This document shows, piece by piece, positions 57,373-64,000 of a DNA stretch of 64,000 bases. The notes beneath the pieces were generated by a model. It ran no database searches. It saw nothing but the letters and a program-made list of their open reading frames with translations, and had not been told where the DNA came from. The first letter of the stretch is position 1; every line of letters starts with the position of its first letter. The stretch is from Stappia sp. (lineage in GTDB: Bacteria; Pseudomonadota; Alphaproteobacteria; Rhizobiales; Stappiaceae): contig NZ_CP157793.1 of assembly GCF_040110915.1 (NCBI RefSeq), positions 3,843,001 through 3,907,000 on the forward strand, given 5' to 3'. A program made the position numbers and the translations under genes.

Positions 57373-57393
57373 GCGATCGCTGACCCGCGCGGA

Positions 57394-57966
57394 TCAGGGC
57401 TCGAGCTCGGTGTCCCAGTAGAGAAAATCGAGCCAGCTGTCGTGCAGGTAGTTGGGCGGAAACAGGCGCCCGTTGTTGTGCAGATCCTGCACCGTCGGTG
57501 CGAAGGGCATGTGCATCGGCCACATGTCGATCTCGCGGCACGACTTGTTGGCCTTGCGCAGATTGCAGGGAGAGCAGGCGGTGATCACGTTCTGCCAGGT
57601 GGTCTGGCCGCCCTTGGAGCGGGGCACGAGGTGATCGAAGGTCAGTTCCTCGCGCGTGCCGCAATACTGGCACTGGAAGCGATCGCGAAGGAAGACGTTG
57701 AAACGGGTAAAGGCGGGATAACGGTTCGGCTTGATGTAGCTCTTGAGCGAGACGACGCTGGGTAATCGGAATTCGCTGCTCGGACTTCGAACGGTAACAT
57801 CGTATTCGGAGACGATGTTGACGCGTTCCAGGAACACCGCCTTCAAGGCGTCCTGCCAGGACCACAGGGACAGCGGGTAATATGCCAGCGGGCGGTAGTC
57901 CGCATTCAGAACCAGGGCCGGGTGAGCACCTGGAGAGATGGCGACATTCACACCTTCGCTCCTCAT
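57394..57966 (-). CDS. HNH endonuclease
   Basis: A 190-residue nuclease-fold protein. CQYCGTREELTFDHLVPRSK (Cys pair and HNH His), then GGQTTWQNVITACSPCNLRKAN (second Cys pair and Asn/His) give a zinc-stabilised beta-beta-alpha metal site around residues 103-148. The family is a widespread alphaproteobacterial housekeeping-type HNH protein with unknown substrate, not next to any restriction or toxin partner here. A possible promoter lies at 58010-58039. Confidence 0.88.
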   Translation of the reverse strand: MRSEGVNVAISPGAHPALVLNADYRPLAYYPLSLWSWQDALKAVFLERVNIVSEYDVTVRSPSSEFRLPSVVSLKSYIKPNRYPAFTRFNVFLRDRFQCQYCGTREELTFDHLVPRSKGGQTTWQNVITACSPCNLRKANKSCREIDMWPMHMPFAPTVQDLHNNGRLFPPNYLHDSWLDFLYWDTELEP

Positions 57967-58009
57967 GCCGGTCACACGCGGACGCGCAAGGGCGTCCGGC
58001 TGCCGGCAT

Positions 58010-58039
58010 AGTGTAGAGCGACAGTGACAGTCTTGTGAA
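58010..58039 (-). promoter_or_regulatory. Possible sigma70-type promoter of HNH gene
   Basis: On the minus strand TTCACA (58034-58039) lies 18 bp from TACACT (58010-58015), close to TTGACA and a plausible -10. The -10 is 44 bp from the ATG. Match is 5 of 6 for the -35. Confidence 0.4.
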
Positions 58040-58080
58040 GCCCGACACGTCACGCAACGTCATGTCGCGCCGTGTCGGGC
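58040..58080. terminator. Hairpin between leuC and HNH gene
   Basis: GCCCGACACG (58040-58049) pairs perfectly with CGTGTCGGGC (58071-58080) around a 21-nt loop. It directly follows the leuC stop (58098). No U-run follows on the minus strand; GTCTTTTC follows only on the plus strand. It may stabilise the leuC mRNA end or weakly terminate. Confidence 0.45.
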
Positions 58081-58097
58081 GTCTTTTCAGACAGGCG

Positions 58098-59510
58098 TCA
58101 GCCCTTCGGCCATTCGCGGATGTCGACGAAGCGCCCGGCGATCGCCGCCGCCGCCGCCATGGCCGGCGACACCAGATGGGTGCGGCCCTTGAAGCCCTGA
58201 CGTCCCTCGAAGTTGCGGTTCGAGGTCGACGCACAGCGCTCGCCCGGCGCCAGTTTGTCGGCATTCATCGCCAGACACATGGAACAGCCCGGCTCGCGCC
58301 AGTCGAAGCCGGCCGCCTTGAAGATCGCGTCGAGACCCTCGGCCTCCGCCTGCTGCTTCACCAGACCCGAGCCCGGAACGACCATCGCGTCGACGCGTTC
58401 GTGCACGGTGTGGCCGCGCACCACGGCGGCCGCCGCGCGCAGGTCCTCGATGCGGCCGTTGGTGCACGACCCGATGAAGGCGCGGTCGATCTCGATCTCG
58501 GTGATCGGCGTGCCGGGTTCCAGCCCCATGTACTGCAGCGCGCGCCACTTCGATGCACGACGGTTCTCGTCGTCGATCTCGTCCGGGTTGGGCACCCGGC
58601 CGGTCACCGAGATCACGTCCTCCGGGCTCGAGCCCCAGGTGACCGTCGGCGGCAGATTGGCGGCATCGAGACGGATCTCGCTGTCGAAGACGGCATCGGG
58701 ATCGCTGAAGAGCGTCTTCCAGTAGGCGACCGCCTGATCCCAGGCCGCCCCCTTCGGGGCCTTCGGCCGGCCCTTGATGTATTCGAAGGTCTTCTCGTCC
58801 GGCGCGATCAGGCCGGCGCGCGCGCCGCCCTCGATCGACATGTTGCACACCGTCATGCGCCCTTCCATGGAGAGCGCACGGATCGCGTCGCCGGCGTATT
58901 CGATGACGTGGCCGGTGCCGCCGGCCGTGCCGATCTCGCCGATGATCGCGAGAATGATGTCCTTGGCGGTGACGCCGTCGGGCAATTCGCCATCGACGGT
59001 GACCCGCATGTTCTTCGCCTTCCTCTGGATCAGCGTCTGGGTGGCGAGCACATGCTCCACCTCGGACGTGCCGATGCCATGCGCCAGCGCGCCGAAGGCC
59101 CCATGCGTGGAGGTGTGGCTGTCGCCGCACACGATGGTCATGCCCGGCAGAGTGAAGCCCTGTTCCGGCCCGACGATGTGCACGATGCCCTGCCGCAGGT
59201 CGGTCTCGCTGTAATACTCGATGCCGAAGGCGTCCGCATTGCGCGCCAGCGTGTCGACCTGCAGCGCGGATTCGGGATCGTCGATGCCATGGCTGCGGTC
59301 GGTGGTCGGCACATTGTGGTCGACCACGGCGAGAGTGCGACCCGGCTGGCGCACCTGACGGCCGGTCATGCGCAGCCCCTCGAAGGCCTGCGGGCTGGTG
59401 ACCTCATGCACCAGATGGCGGTCGATGTAGAGCAGGCTGGTGCCGTCTTCCTGGGTGTCGACGACGTGATCGTCCCAGATCTTGTCGTAGAGGGTCTTCG
59501 ATGTGCTCAT
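58098..59510 (-). CDS. leuC: 3-Isopropylmalate dehydratase large subunit
   Basis: Isomerises 2-isopropylmalate to 3-isopropylmalate in leucine synthesis, with LeuD as small subunit (not in this window). The 470 residues hold the aconitase-type [4Fe-4S] site: Cys in FIGSCTNGR near 350 and the pair in [11 protein letters not shown] near 409-412. [45 protein letters not shown] and [11 protein letters not shown] are typical. It is leftward and has no leuD directly downstream; the next gene is the HNH nuclease. Confidence 0.96.
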   Translation of the reverse strand: MSTSKTLYDKIWDDHVVDTQEDGTSLLYIDRHLVHEVTSPQAFEGLRMTGRQVRQPGRTLAVVDHNVPTTDRSHGIDDPESALQVDTLARNADAFGIEYYSETDLRQGIVHIVGPEQGFTLPGMTIVCGDSHTSTHGAFGALAHGIGTSEVEHVLATQTLIQRKAKNMRVTVDGELPDGVTAKDIILAIIGEIGTAGGTGHVIEYAGDAIRALSMEGRMTVCNMSIEGGARAGLIAPDEKTFEYIKGRPKAPKGAAWDQAVAYWKTLFSDPDAVFDSEIRLDAANLPPTVTWGSSPEDVISVTGRVPNPDEIDDENRRASKWRALQYMGLEPGTPITEIEIDRAFIGSCTNGRIEDLRAAAAVVRGHTVHERVDAMVVPGSGLVKQQAEAEGLDAIFKAAGFDWREPGCSMCLAMNADKLAPGERCASTSNRNFEGRQGFKGRTHLVSPAMAAAAAIAGRFVDIREWPKG

Positions 59511-60001
59511 CGGGGGGTCTCCTTGAAACGGGGCCGGCGCGAGACGCGCGCGAAAGGGAAAAACGGCGCCGCAACGGCGCGAAACGGACTGTCGGGATCA
59601 GACGGGAAGGCGGGTGCCGAAAGCCGCGCTCAGCCTTGCGTGAAACCGCGAGGGCAGACGGACGCGGTCCTGCATGACGATCGCGCGCCATGCCGCGCGC
59701 CGCGGGGCAAACCGGTTTCTCATGGTCTCGGCCATTGGCATGAACGCCGACATCCGCTCCACTGTTTTGCCCCTGCTGTGTTCCGCCTGTCGTGCCGGGC
59801 CGGGCCGTCTCGCACGCGCTCAGCCGGAAGATCACCAACGCTCGGCGCGCCTCTCGTCCGCCCGGCCTGCACGGCCCGCGCGCGTACGACGCGCGCGCTG
59901 GCCAAGCCGGCGGGATGGCAAGCATCTTCAATGGCGCAGAAGCCCGCCCCGGGTCAAGGATGGAAATGGCTGCGGCCGTGCCGGGTCTGGCCGGGCGCGT
60001 G
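59511..60001. other. Intergenic region upstream of leuC, no gene seen
   Basis: 491 bp between the DUF2336 stop and the leuC start. I looked for a Leu-rich leader peptide and attenuator and found none. GCGCGCGT (59878-59885) and ACGCGCGC (59889-59896) form an 8-bp stem with loop ACG. Open frames here lack recognisable content. Confidence 0.45.
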
Positions 60002-61066
60002 TCAGCGCATCTTAAGCAACCGGATCGCGCGATTGGCCTCCATGAGGCTCAACTGCCGAAACTCCTCGGCCTCGGCGTCCGCGTCCGGACCGTCCAGCTC
60101 CCGCCCGCGCAACCGCGCGATCAGGGCGAACACCTCTTCCGACATGCCCACGGCGCGGCACACGATGACGGCGGCATCGGCGGTGGGCGCGGTCAGCGCG
60201 CCATGGCCCACCTGAACGGGGATCTGCAGCACCTTGGCCGCGATCCAGCCGATGTCCGCGAGACGACGTTCGCGCGCAAGCTGCGCCATCACGGAATCGA
60301 TCGAGGCGTTGGCGGCGTTGATTTCCTCCAGCAGCAGATTGCGCTCCATGCGCGCGCGCCGCGCGATGCCCTTTTCCGCCATGAAGGCCTGCTGCGCCAC
60401 CTCGACGGCATGGTCGACCTCTTCGGCGGGCAACTGATCGACGAAGGTGCCGAGCTTCGCCTGCAGGCCTTCGGTCAACGCCGCGCGGATCTTGCCCGCC
60501 ATGCCGGCGTCGTCGCGGCTGCGCGCGATGAGGTTCTTCTGGACCGTCTCGTCCTCGCCGCCCCGCTCGAGCAGCCTGCCCACGCCGCTTTCGGAGAAGG
60601 CCGCGCCCCGGTTGGCGGAAATCGCGCGCAGCACCTCGCGACCGCTGCGCTCGACGAGCACGTCCGTCACCGCCTCCGACACGGTGGCGCGCCTGGCGAT
60701 CGCCAGCCGATGGTCCTCGTCCCGGTTCGCGGCGATCTCGACGAGCTGGTCGTCCGTCAGCTTCGAGGAGTTTTCCAGGATGGGCCGCGCGACCGCAATG
60801 GAGGGGTCGCTGGCAAGCTTGTAGGCAAGGTCGGACGGGGTCCGCTCGGCCGTCGCGAGATGATCGGACAATTCGGCGCGCACGCCCTCGGTCAGCTGGT
60901 CGAGGATCCCCCCGACCACATCGCAGAACAGCGCGTTCTCCTCGTCGTTCGGTTCCTGCTCTACGGCCTCGAAGGCCCGCGTGATCGCGAGCACCAGATT
61001 GCGGCGGTCGTCAGGCGTGTTCGCAAGGCTGAGCGCCTTCAAACTGGCAATCGCAGGCACGGGCAC
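60002..61066 (-). CDS. DUF2336 protein, HEAT-like
   Basis: A 354-residue largely helical protein of unknown function. SLKALSLANTPDDRRNLV and LADHLATAERTPSDLAYKLASD-like helices form HEAT-type repeats through about residue 190; the rest is helical with QLPAEEVDHAVEVA and MERNLLLEEINAANASID. DUF2336 proteins are alphaproteobacterial. Starts at GTG 61066 or the GTG two codons later are both possible, and only half CtrA sites lie upstream. Stand-alone leftward gene. Confidence 0.8.
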   Translation of the reverse strand: MPVPAIASLKALSLANTPDDRRNLVLAITRAFEAVEQEPNDEENALFCDVVGGILDQLTEGVRAELSDHLATAERTPSDLAYKLASDPSIAVARPILENSSKLTDDQLVEIAANRDEDHRLAIARRATVSEAVTDVLVERSGREVLRAISANRGAAFSESGVGRLLERGGEDETVQKNLIARSRDDAGMAGKIRAALTEGLQAKLGTFVDQLPAEEVDHAVEVAQQAFMAEKGIARRARMERNLLLEEINAANASIDSVMAQLARERRLADIGWIAAKVLQIPVQVGHGALTAPTADAAVIVCRAVGMSEEVFALIARLRGRELDGPDADAEAEEFRQLSLMEANRAIRLLKMR

Positions 61067-61198
61067 CTCGTGATCGTGAGGGTGATCGTTCTTTTTCGTC
61101 GCATCAGCTCTACGCGGAAAAGACGATGATTCGGTTAAACAATTCCCGCATGGCCTGCAGGGTCGCGCGGAGACTCCGTTAAGGATGAGACCACGCGC

Positions 61199-62491
61199 TC
61201 AGCGCATCATCTCCGGCAGGAACAGCACCACGCCCGGCACCGCGACGATGATCGCCAGCCGCAGGATATCGGCGGCGACGAAGGGAACGATGCCGCGAAA
61301 GATCGTGCCGAGGCGCACGTCGGGCAGCACGGACTTCAGCACGAAGACGTTGAGCCCGACCGGCGGCGTGATCAGGCTGATCTCGGTGACCACCACGACC
61401 ACGATGCCGAACCAGATCAGGTCGTAGCCGAGCGCCGCCATGAGGGGCGCGAAGATCGGCACCGTCAGCAGCACCATGGACAGGCTCTCCAGCACCATGC
61501 CGAGCAGCAGATAGACCAGCAGCACCAGTGCCAGGATCGCCGGGGCGGGCAGATCGGAGGCGCGCGCGAAGCCCGAAAGGGCGCTCGGCAGGCCGGCGAT
61601 ATTGACGAAATTGGAGAAGATCAGCGCGCCGATCAGCACCATGAACATCATGGTCGTGGTCGCGGCCGTGTCGGCCAGCGTGTCCAGCAGCGTGCGCCAG
61701 GTCAGCTTGCCCCGCGCCAGCGCGATGACGAAGGCGCCGCTCGCCCCGATGCCGGCGGCTTCGGTTGCCGTGAAGACGCCCATGTAGATGCCGCCGATCA
61801 CCAGCAGGAAGAGGCCGAGGATCCCGGCAACGCCCCGCAGCGCGCGGAAACGCTCGGCATAGGCCATGCGTTCGGCCGGCGGCCCGGCGGCCGGATTGCG
61901 CCAGCAGGTCACGCGCACCGCCAGCATGTAACCGAGAATGCCGAGCAGACCCGGCACGATGCCGGCGATGAACAGCTTGGCGATGTCCTGCTGCGCGGTC
62001 ACGCCGTAGAGCACGAGGATGACGCTCGGCGGGATGAGAATGCCGAGCGTGCCGCCGGCGGCGATCACGCCACTGGCCAGCGCGTCGTCGTAGCGGTAGC
62101 GCCGCATCTGCGGCAACGCGACCTTGCCCATGGTCGCGGCGGTGGCGAGCGACGAGCCGCACACGGCGGAAAAGCCGCCGCAGGCCACCGCGGTGGCCAT
62201 GGCGAGCCCGCCGCGCCGATGGCCGAGCCAGGCGTGGCAGGCGCCGTAAAGCTCCTGCGACAGGCCCGCCCGGGTCACCAGATTGCCCATCAGCACGAAG
62301 AGCGGCACCACCGACAGCGAATAGGACAGCCCCGTGTCGAAGGTCGTCTGCCCGATGATCGCCATGGCGGGCGTGAACCCGAGCAGGACCGTCAGACCCA
62401 GGCCGCCGACGAGCGCCATCGCCATGGCGATCGGCACGCCGGCCAGCATGACGACGAGCAGAATGAGAAGACCGGGCAACCAGGTTTCCAT
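61199..62491 (-). CDS. TRAP transporter large permease (DctM)
   Basis: Large membrane subunit of a tripartite ATP-independent periplasmic transporter; it moves the ligand using a sodium or proton gradient. The 430 residues have about twelve hydrophobic segments with ALVGGLGLTVLLGFTPAMAI, GGFSAVCGSSLATAATMGKV, and GTLGILIPPSVILVLYGV, a family signature, and LITPPVGLNVFVLKSV near the end. Reads leftward, last gene of a dctP-dctQ-dctM order. Confidence 0.9.
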   Translation of the reverse strand: METWLPGLLILLVVMLAGVPIAMAMALVGGLGLTVLLGFTPAMAIIGQTTFDTGLSYSLSVVPLFVLMGNLVTRAGLSQELYGACHAWLGHRRGGLAMATAVACGGFSAVCGSSLATAATMGKVALPQMRRYRYDDALASGVIAAGGTLGILIPPSVILVLYGVTAQQDIAKLFIAGIVPGLLGILGYMLAVRVTCWRNPAAGPPAERMAYAERFRALRGVAGILGLFLLVIGGIYMGVFTATEAAGIGASGAFVIALARGKLTWRTLLDTLADTAATTTMMFMVLIGALIFSNFVNIAGLPSALSGFARASDLPAPAILALVLLVYLLLGMVLESLSMVLLTVPIFAPLMAALGYDLIWFGIVVVVVTEISLITPPVGLNVFVLKSVLPDVRLGTIFRGIVPFVAADILRLAIIVAVPGVVLFLPEMMR

Positions 62492-62639
62492 GACGGCACT
62501 GTTCCAGACTGCGGCCCGGACAGAGGCGACCGGACGCGGGACGGGCGGGGAGGTCGGCTTGGCGCGCCGGACCCGTCGGCCCGGCGCCCCCGGACGGCGC
62601 GAATCCGCGCCGGTCGGCTGTCGGCGCCAGTCGGCGCGT

Positions 62640-63116
62640 TCAGCGCCGGCGCAGCGCGAGCGTCACGGCGACGAGCGCCGCGACGGCCGCGCAGGCCGCC
62701 ATGAAGCCGGCAACGGGGCCGAGCGGGATCCCGAGATAGACGGTGGCGTCGCCATAGGCCGCGTAGTCGAGCGCGCTCTGTCCGAGCCGCCAGGCGAGAA
62801 CGGCGAGCACCAGCGCCGTCACCAGCGTGGCGAGACGGGCGAGCCCGGCCTGCGCGAAACCGGGCAGCCGCGCGGTGACCAGATCGACCGTCACATGCTC
62901 GCGCCGTGCGGTGATGATCGGCAGCCCGACGAAGATGACCAGCGCGAGCAGCACCTCCGTCAGTTCGAAGGCCCCCGGCAGCGGCGCGTTGAACGCATAG
63001 CGGCCGACCACATCGACGAAGGTGACCGCCATCATCGCGAGCAACAGCACCCCCGCCGCCACGCGCAGGCCGAGGGCGGCCAGCGCGACGAGCCTGGCGA
63101 GCGCGGCCGGGATCAT
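62640..63116 (-). CDS. TRAP transporter small permease (DctQ)
   Basis: Small four-helix membrane subunit, 158 residues. LLLAMMAVTFVDVVGRYAFN (conserved R in the second helix), FVGLPIITARREHVTVDL and YLGIPLGPVAGFMAA match the DctQ family. Its ATG overlaps the dctP stop (ATGA) for coupled translation. dctM follows after 148 bp, which holds no recognisable feature. Confidence 0.88.
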   Translation of the reverse strand: MIPAALARLVALAALGLRVAAGVLLLAMMAVTFVDVVGRYAFNAPLPGAFELTEVLLALVIFVGLPIITARREHVTVDLVTARLPGFAQAGLARLATLVTALVLAVLAWRLGQSALDYAAYGDATVYLGIPLGPVAGFMAACAAVAALVAVTLALRRR

Positions 63117-64000
63117 TGCTCTTTGGCGATTTCGGCCTTGAGCATGTCAAGCGCCGCCGCGCCGTCGATGCCCGCGGCCGCCGCCGCATCGAGGAATCCC
63201 TGCTCGACGCCGGCGAGTTCGGCGCGCACCGCCTCGGTCATCGCCGCGTCGGCGCTCGACAGGGCCACGCCCTTCTCTTCCATGATCTTGAGGCCGGCCG
63301 CATCGGCGGCATCCCAGGCCTGGCCGGCCATGCGCGCCATCGCCTCGCCCGACACCGCGTCGATCGCCGCCTTGTCGGCGTCCGACAGCCGGTCCCAGCT
63401 GCGCCGGTTCATGACGACGAAGAACGACGTGTTGTAGAGACCGCCCGGCACGGAGACGCCGTGGCGCACCACCTCGTCGATGCGGAAGAAGGGAACGGAT
63501 TCGGCCGGGAAGAGAATGCCGTCGGCCACGCCGTTCGCCAGGATCTCATAGACCTGCGGCGAGGGCGCCTGAACCCCGACCATGCCGAGCCGGTCCGCGA
63601 TCTGCGACACGATACCGCCGCCGATCCGCATCTTAAGGCCCTCCAGATCCGCGACCCCGTTCACCGGCTTGGACGTGGTGTAGATCATGCCCGGACCATG
63701 CGTGAAGACGGTCAGCAGCTTGACGCCATTGTGCTCGTCCGCCTCGGCAAGCATCGCCTCGTGCACGCGCCAATAGGCGACGGAGAGCGCCTCGGCGCTG
63801 TCCGACAGGAACGGGCCCTCGACGATCGGCGTCAGCTTGAAACGGCCCGGCGTATAGCCGTGCACGCTGAAGCCGACGTCCGCCGCGCCGGAGCGGATGA
63901 GATCGAACTGCGCCGGCGGCTTGCCGATCGGCGCGGCCATGATCTCCACGGTGACCCGCCCCTCCGTCGCCTCCGCCACCTGTTCGCCCCAGGGCACCAG
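63113..64000 (-). CDS. TRAP transporter substrate-binding protein (DctP), partial
   Basis: Periplasmic solute receptor, about 296 residues visible, N-terminus beyond the window end. GRVTVEIMAAPIGKPPAQFDLIRSG-type helix, VHGYTPGRFKLTPIVEGPF, GMIYTTSKPVNGVADLEGLK and RIGGGIVSQIADRLGM carry the TRAP receptor pattern with the conserved Arg near residue 135 of the visible part. The ligand cannot be predicted; DctP proteins bind organic acids. First gene of the transporter operon. Confidence 0.88.
   Translation of the reverse strand: MVPWGEQVAEATEGRVTVEIMAAPIGKPPAQFDLIRSGAADVGFSVHGYTPGRFKLTPIVEGPFLSDSAEALSVAYWRVHEAMLAEADEHNGVKLLTVFTHGPGMIYTTSKPVNGVADLEGLKMRIGGGIVSQIADRLGMVGVQAPSPQVYEILANGVADGILFPAESVPFFRIDEVVRHGVSVPGGLYNTSFFVVMNRRSWDRLSDADKAAIDAVSGEAMARMAGQAWDAADAAGLKIMEEKGVALSSADAAMTEAVRAELAGVEQGFLDAAAAAGIDGAAALDMLKAEIAKEQ

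Noticed and set aside
59511..60001. Leucine attenuator leader before leuC
   Set aside because: No short frame with a run of Leu codons and no terminator/antiterminator pair.

Overview
This window is chromosomal DNA from an alphaproteobacterium, most likely of the order Hyphomicrobiales (Rhizobiales), possibly near the Stappiaceae. This is inferred from high GC content, the ethylmalonyl-CoA pathway genes ccr and ecm, the conserved order twin-TM protein / PduO adenosyltransferase / rhomboid / etfB / etfA / 3-hydroxybutyryl-CoA dehydrogenase, the order argH / lptM / lysA / TIGR02302, a CpdR-like single-domain receiver, and perfect CtrA boxes. I see no rRNA, tRNA, CRISPR array, intact insertion sequence or phage gene. 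Assigning a genus is beyond what the sequence alone supports.

Layout. 1-3393: divergent ccr (cut by the window start) and ecm, two carbon-assimilation enzymes of the ethylmalonyl-CoA pathway. 3394-5434: an atypical accessory patch with an AT-rich pentapeptide-repeat membrane protein, three near-identical palindromes and an eroded duplicate of the 3' end of a GH25 lysozyme gene. 5368-9681: GH25 lysozyme lipoprotein, potassium-binding protein Kbp, exonuclease III, a quinone oxidoreductase and a SpoU-type RNA methyltransferase. 9833-14066: leuS-lptE-holA operon. 14260-16390: yggS and trkH. 16829-21900: ffh, chorismate mutase, rpsP, rimM, trmD and rplS, interrupted by a convergent VanZ-like gene. 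22062-26124: ftsEX, a zinc-ribbon/DUF3426 membrane protein, hpt and a CpdR-like receiver. 26529-32366: the leftward run argH, lptM, lysA, TIGR02302. 32411-33302: a TlpA-like thioredoxin and a small YjfB-type motility protein.

33357-39600: acyl-CoA synthetase, 3-hydroxybutyryl-CoA dehydrogenase, etfBA, a rhomboid protease, cobalamin adenosyltransferase and a twin-TM protein. 39746-45802: SDR, UbiH-like hydroxylase, TesB thioesterase, a COG0523 metal GTPase and a D,D-carboxypeptidase. 46455-53115: a complete urease operon, ureD-A-B-(LprI-like)-C-(GST)-E-F-G. 53204-55710: a DUF1761 protein and acetyl-CoA synthetase. 55857-61066: a TadG-like vWA protein, an HNH endonuclease, leuC and a DUF2336 protein. 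61199-64000: a TRAP transporter, with the binding-protein gene cut by the window end.

How the genes fit together. Acs, Ccr, Ecm, EtfAB, 3-hydroxybutyryl-CoA dehydrogenase and the adenosyltransferase that makes the Ecm cofactor point to growth on acetate and C2/C4 acyl units. Urease plus its accessory proteins provides nitrogen from urea. Perfect CtrA boxes (TTAA-N7-TTAAC) upstream of the motility protein and between ftsE and the zinc-ribbon gene, with a CpdR-like receiver nearby, suggest cell-cycle control. Most genes are ordinary chromosomal genes. The novel material is mainly in non-coding and repeat structure: triple palindromes, the GH25 3'-end duplication, in-frame repeats in ureF, and 27-bp repeats at the holA stop.
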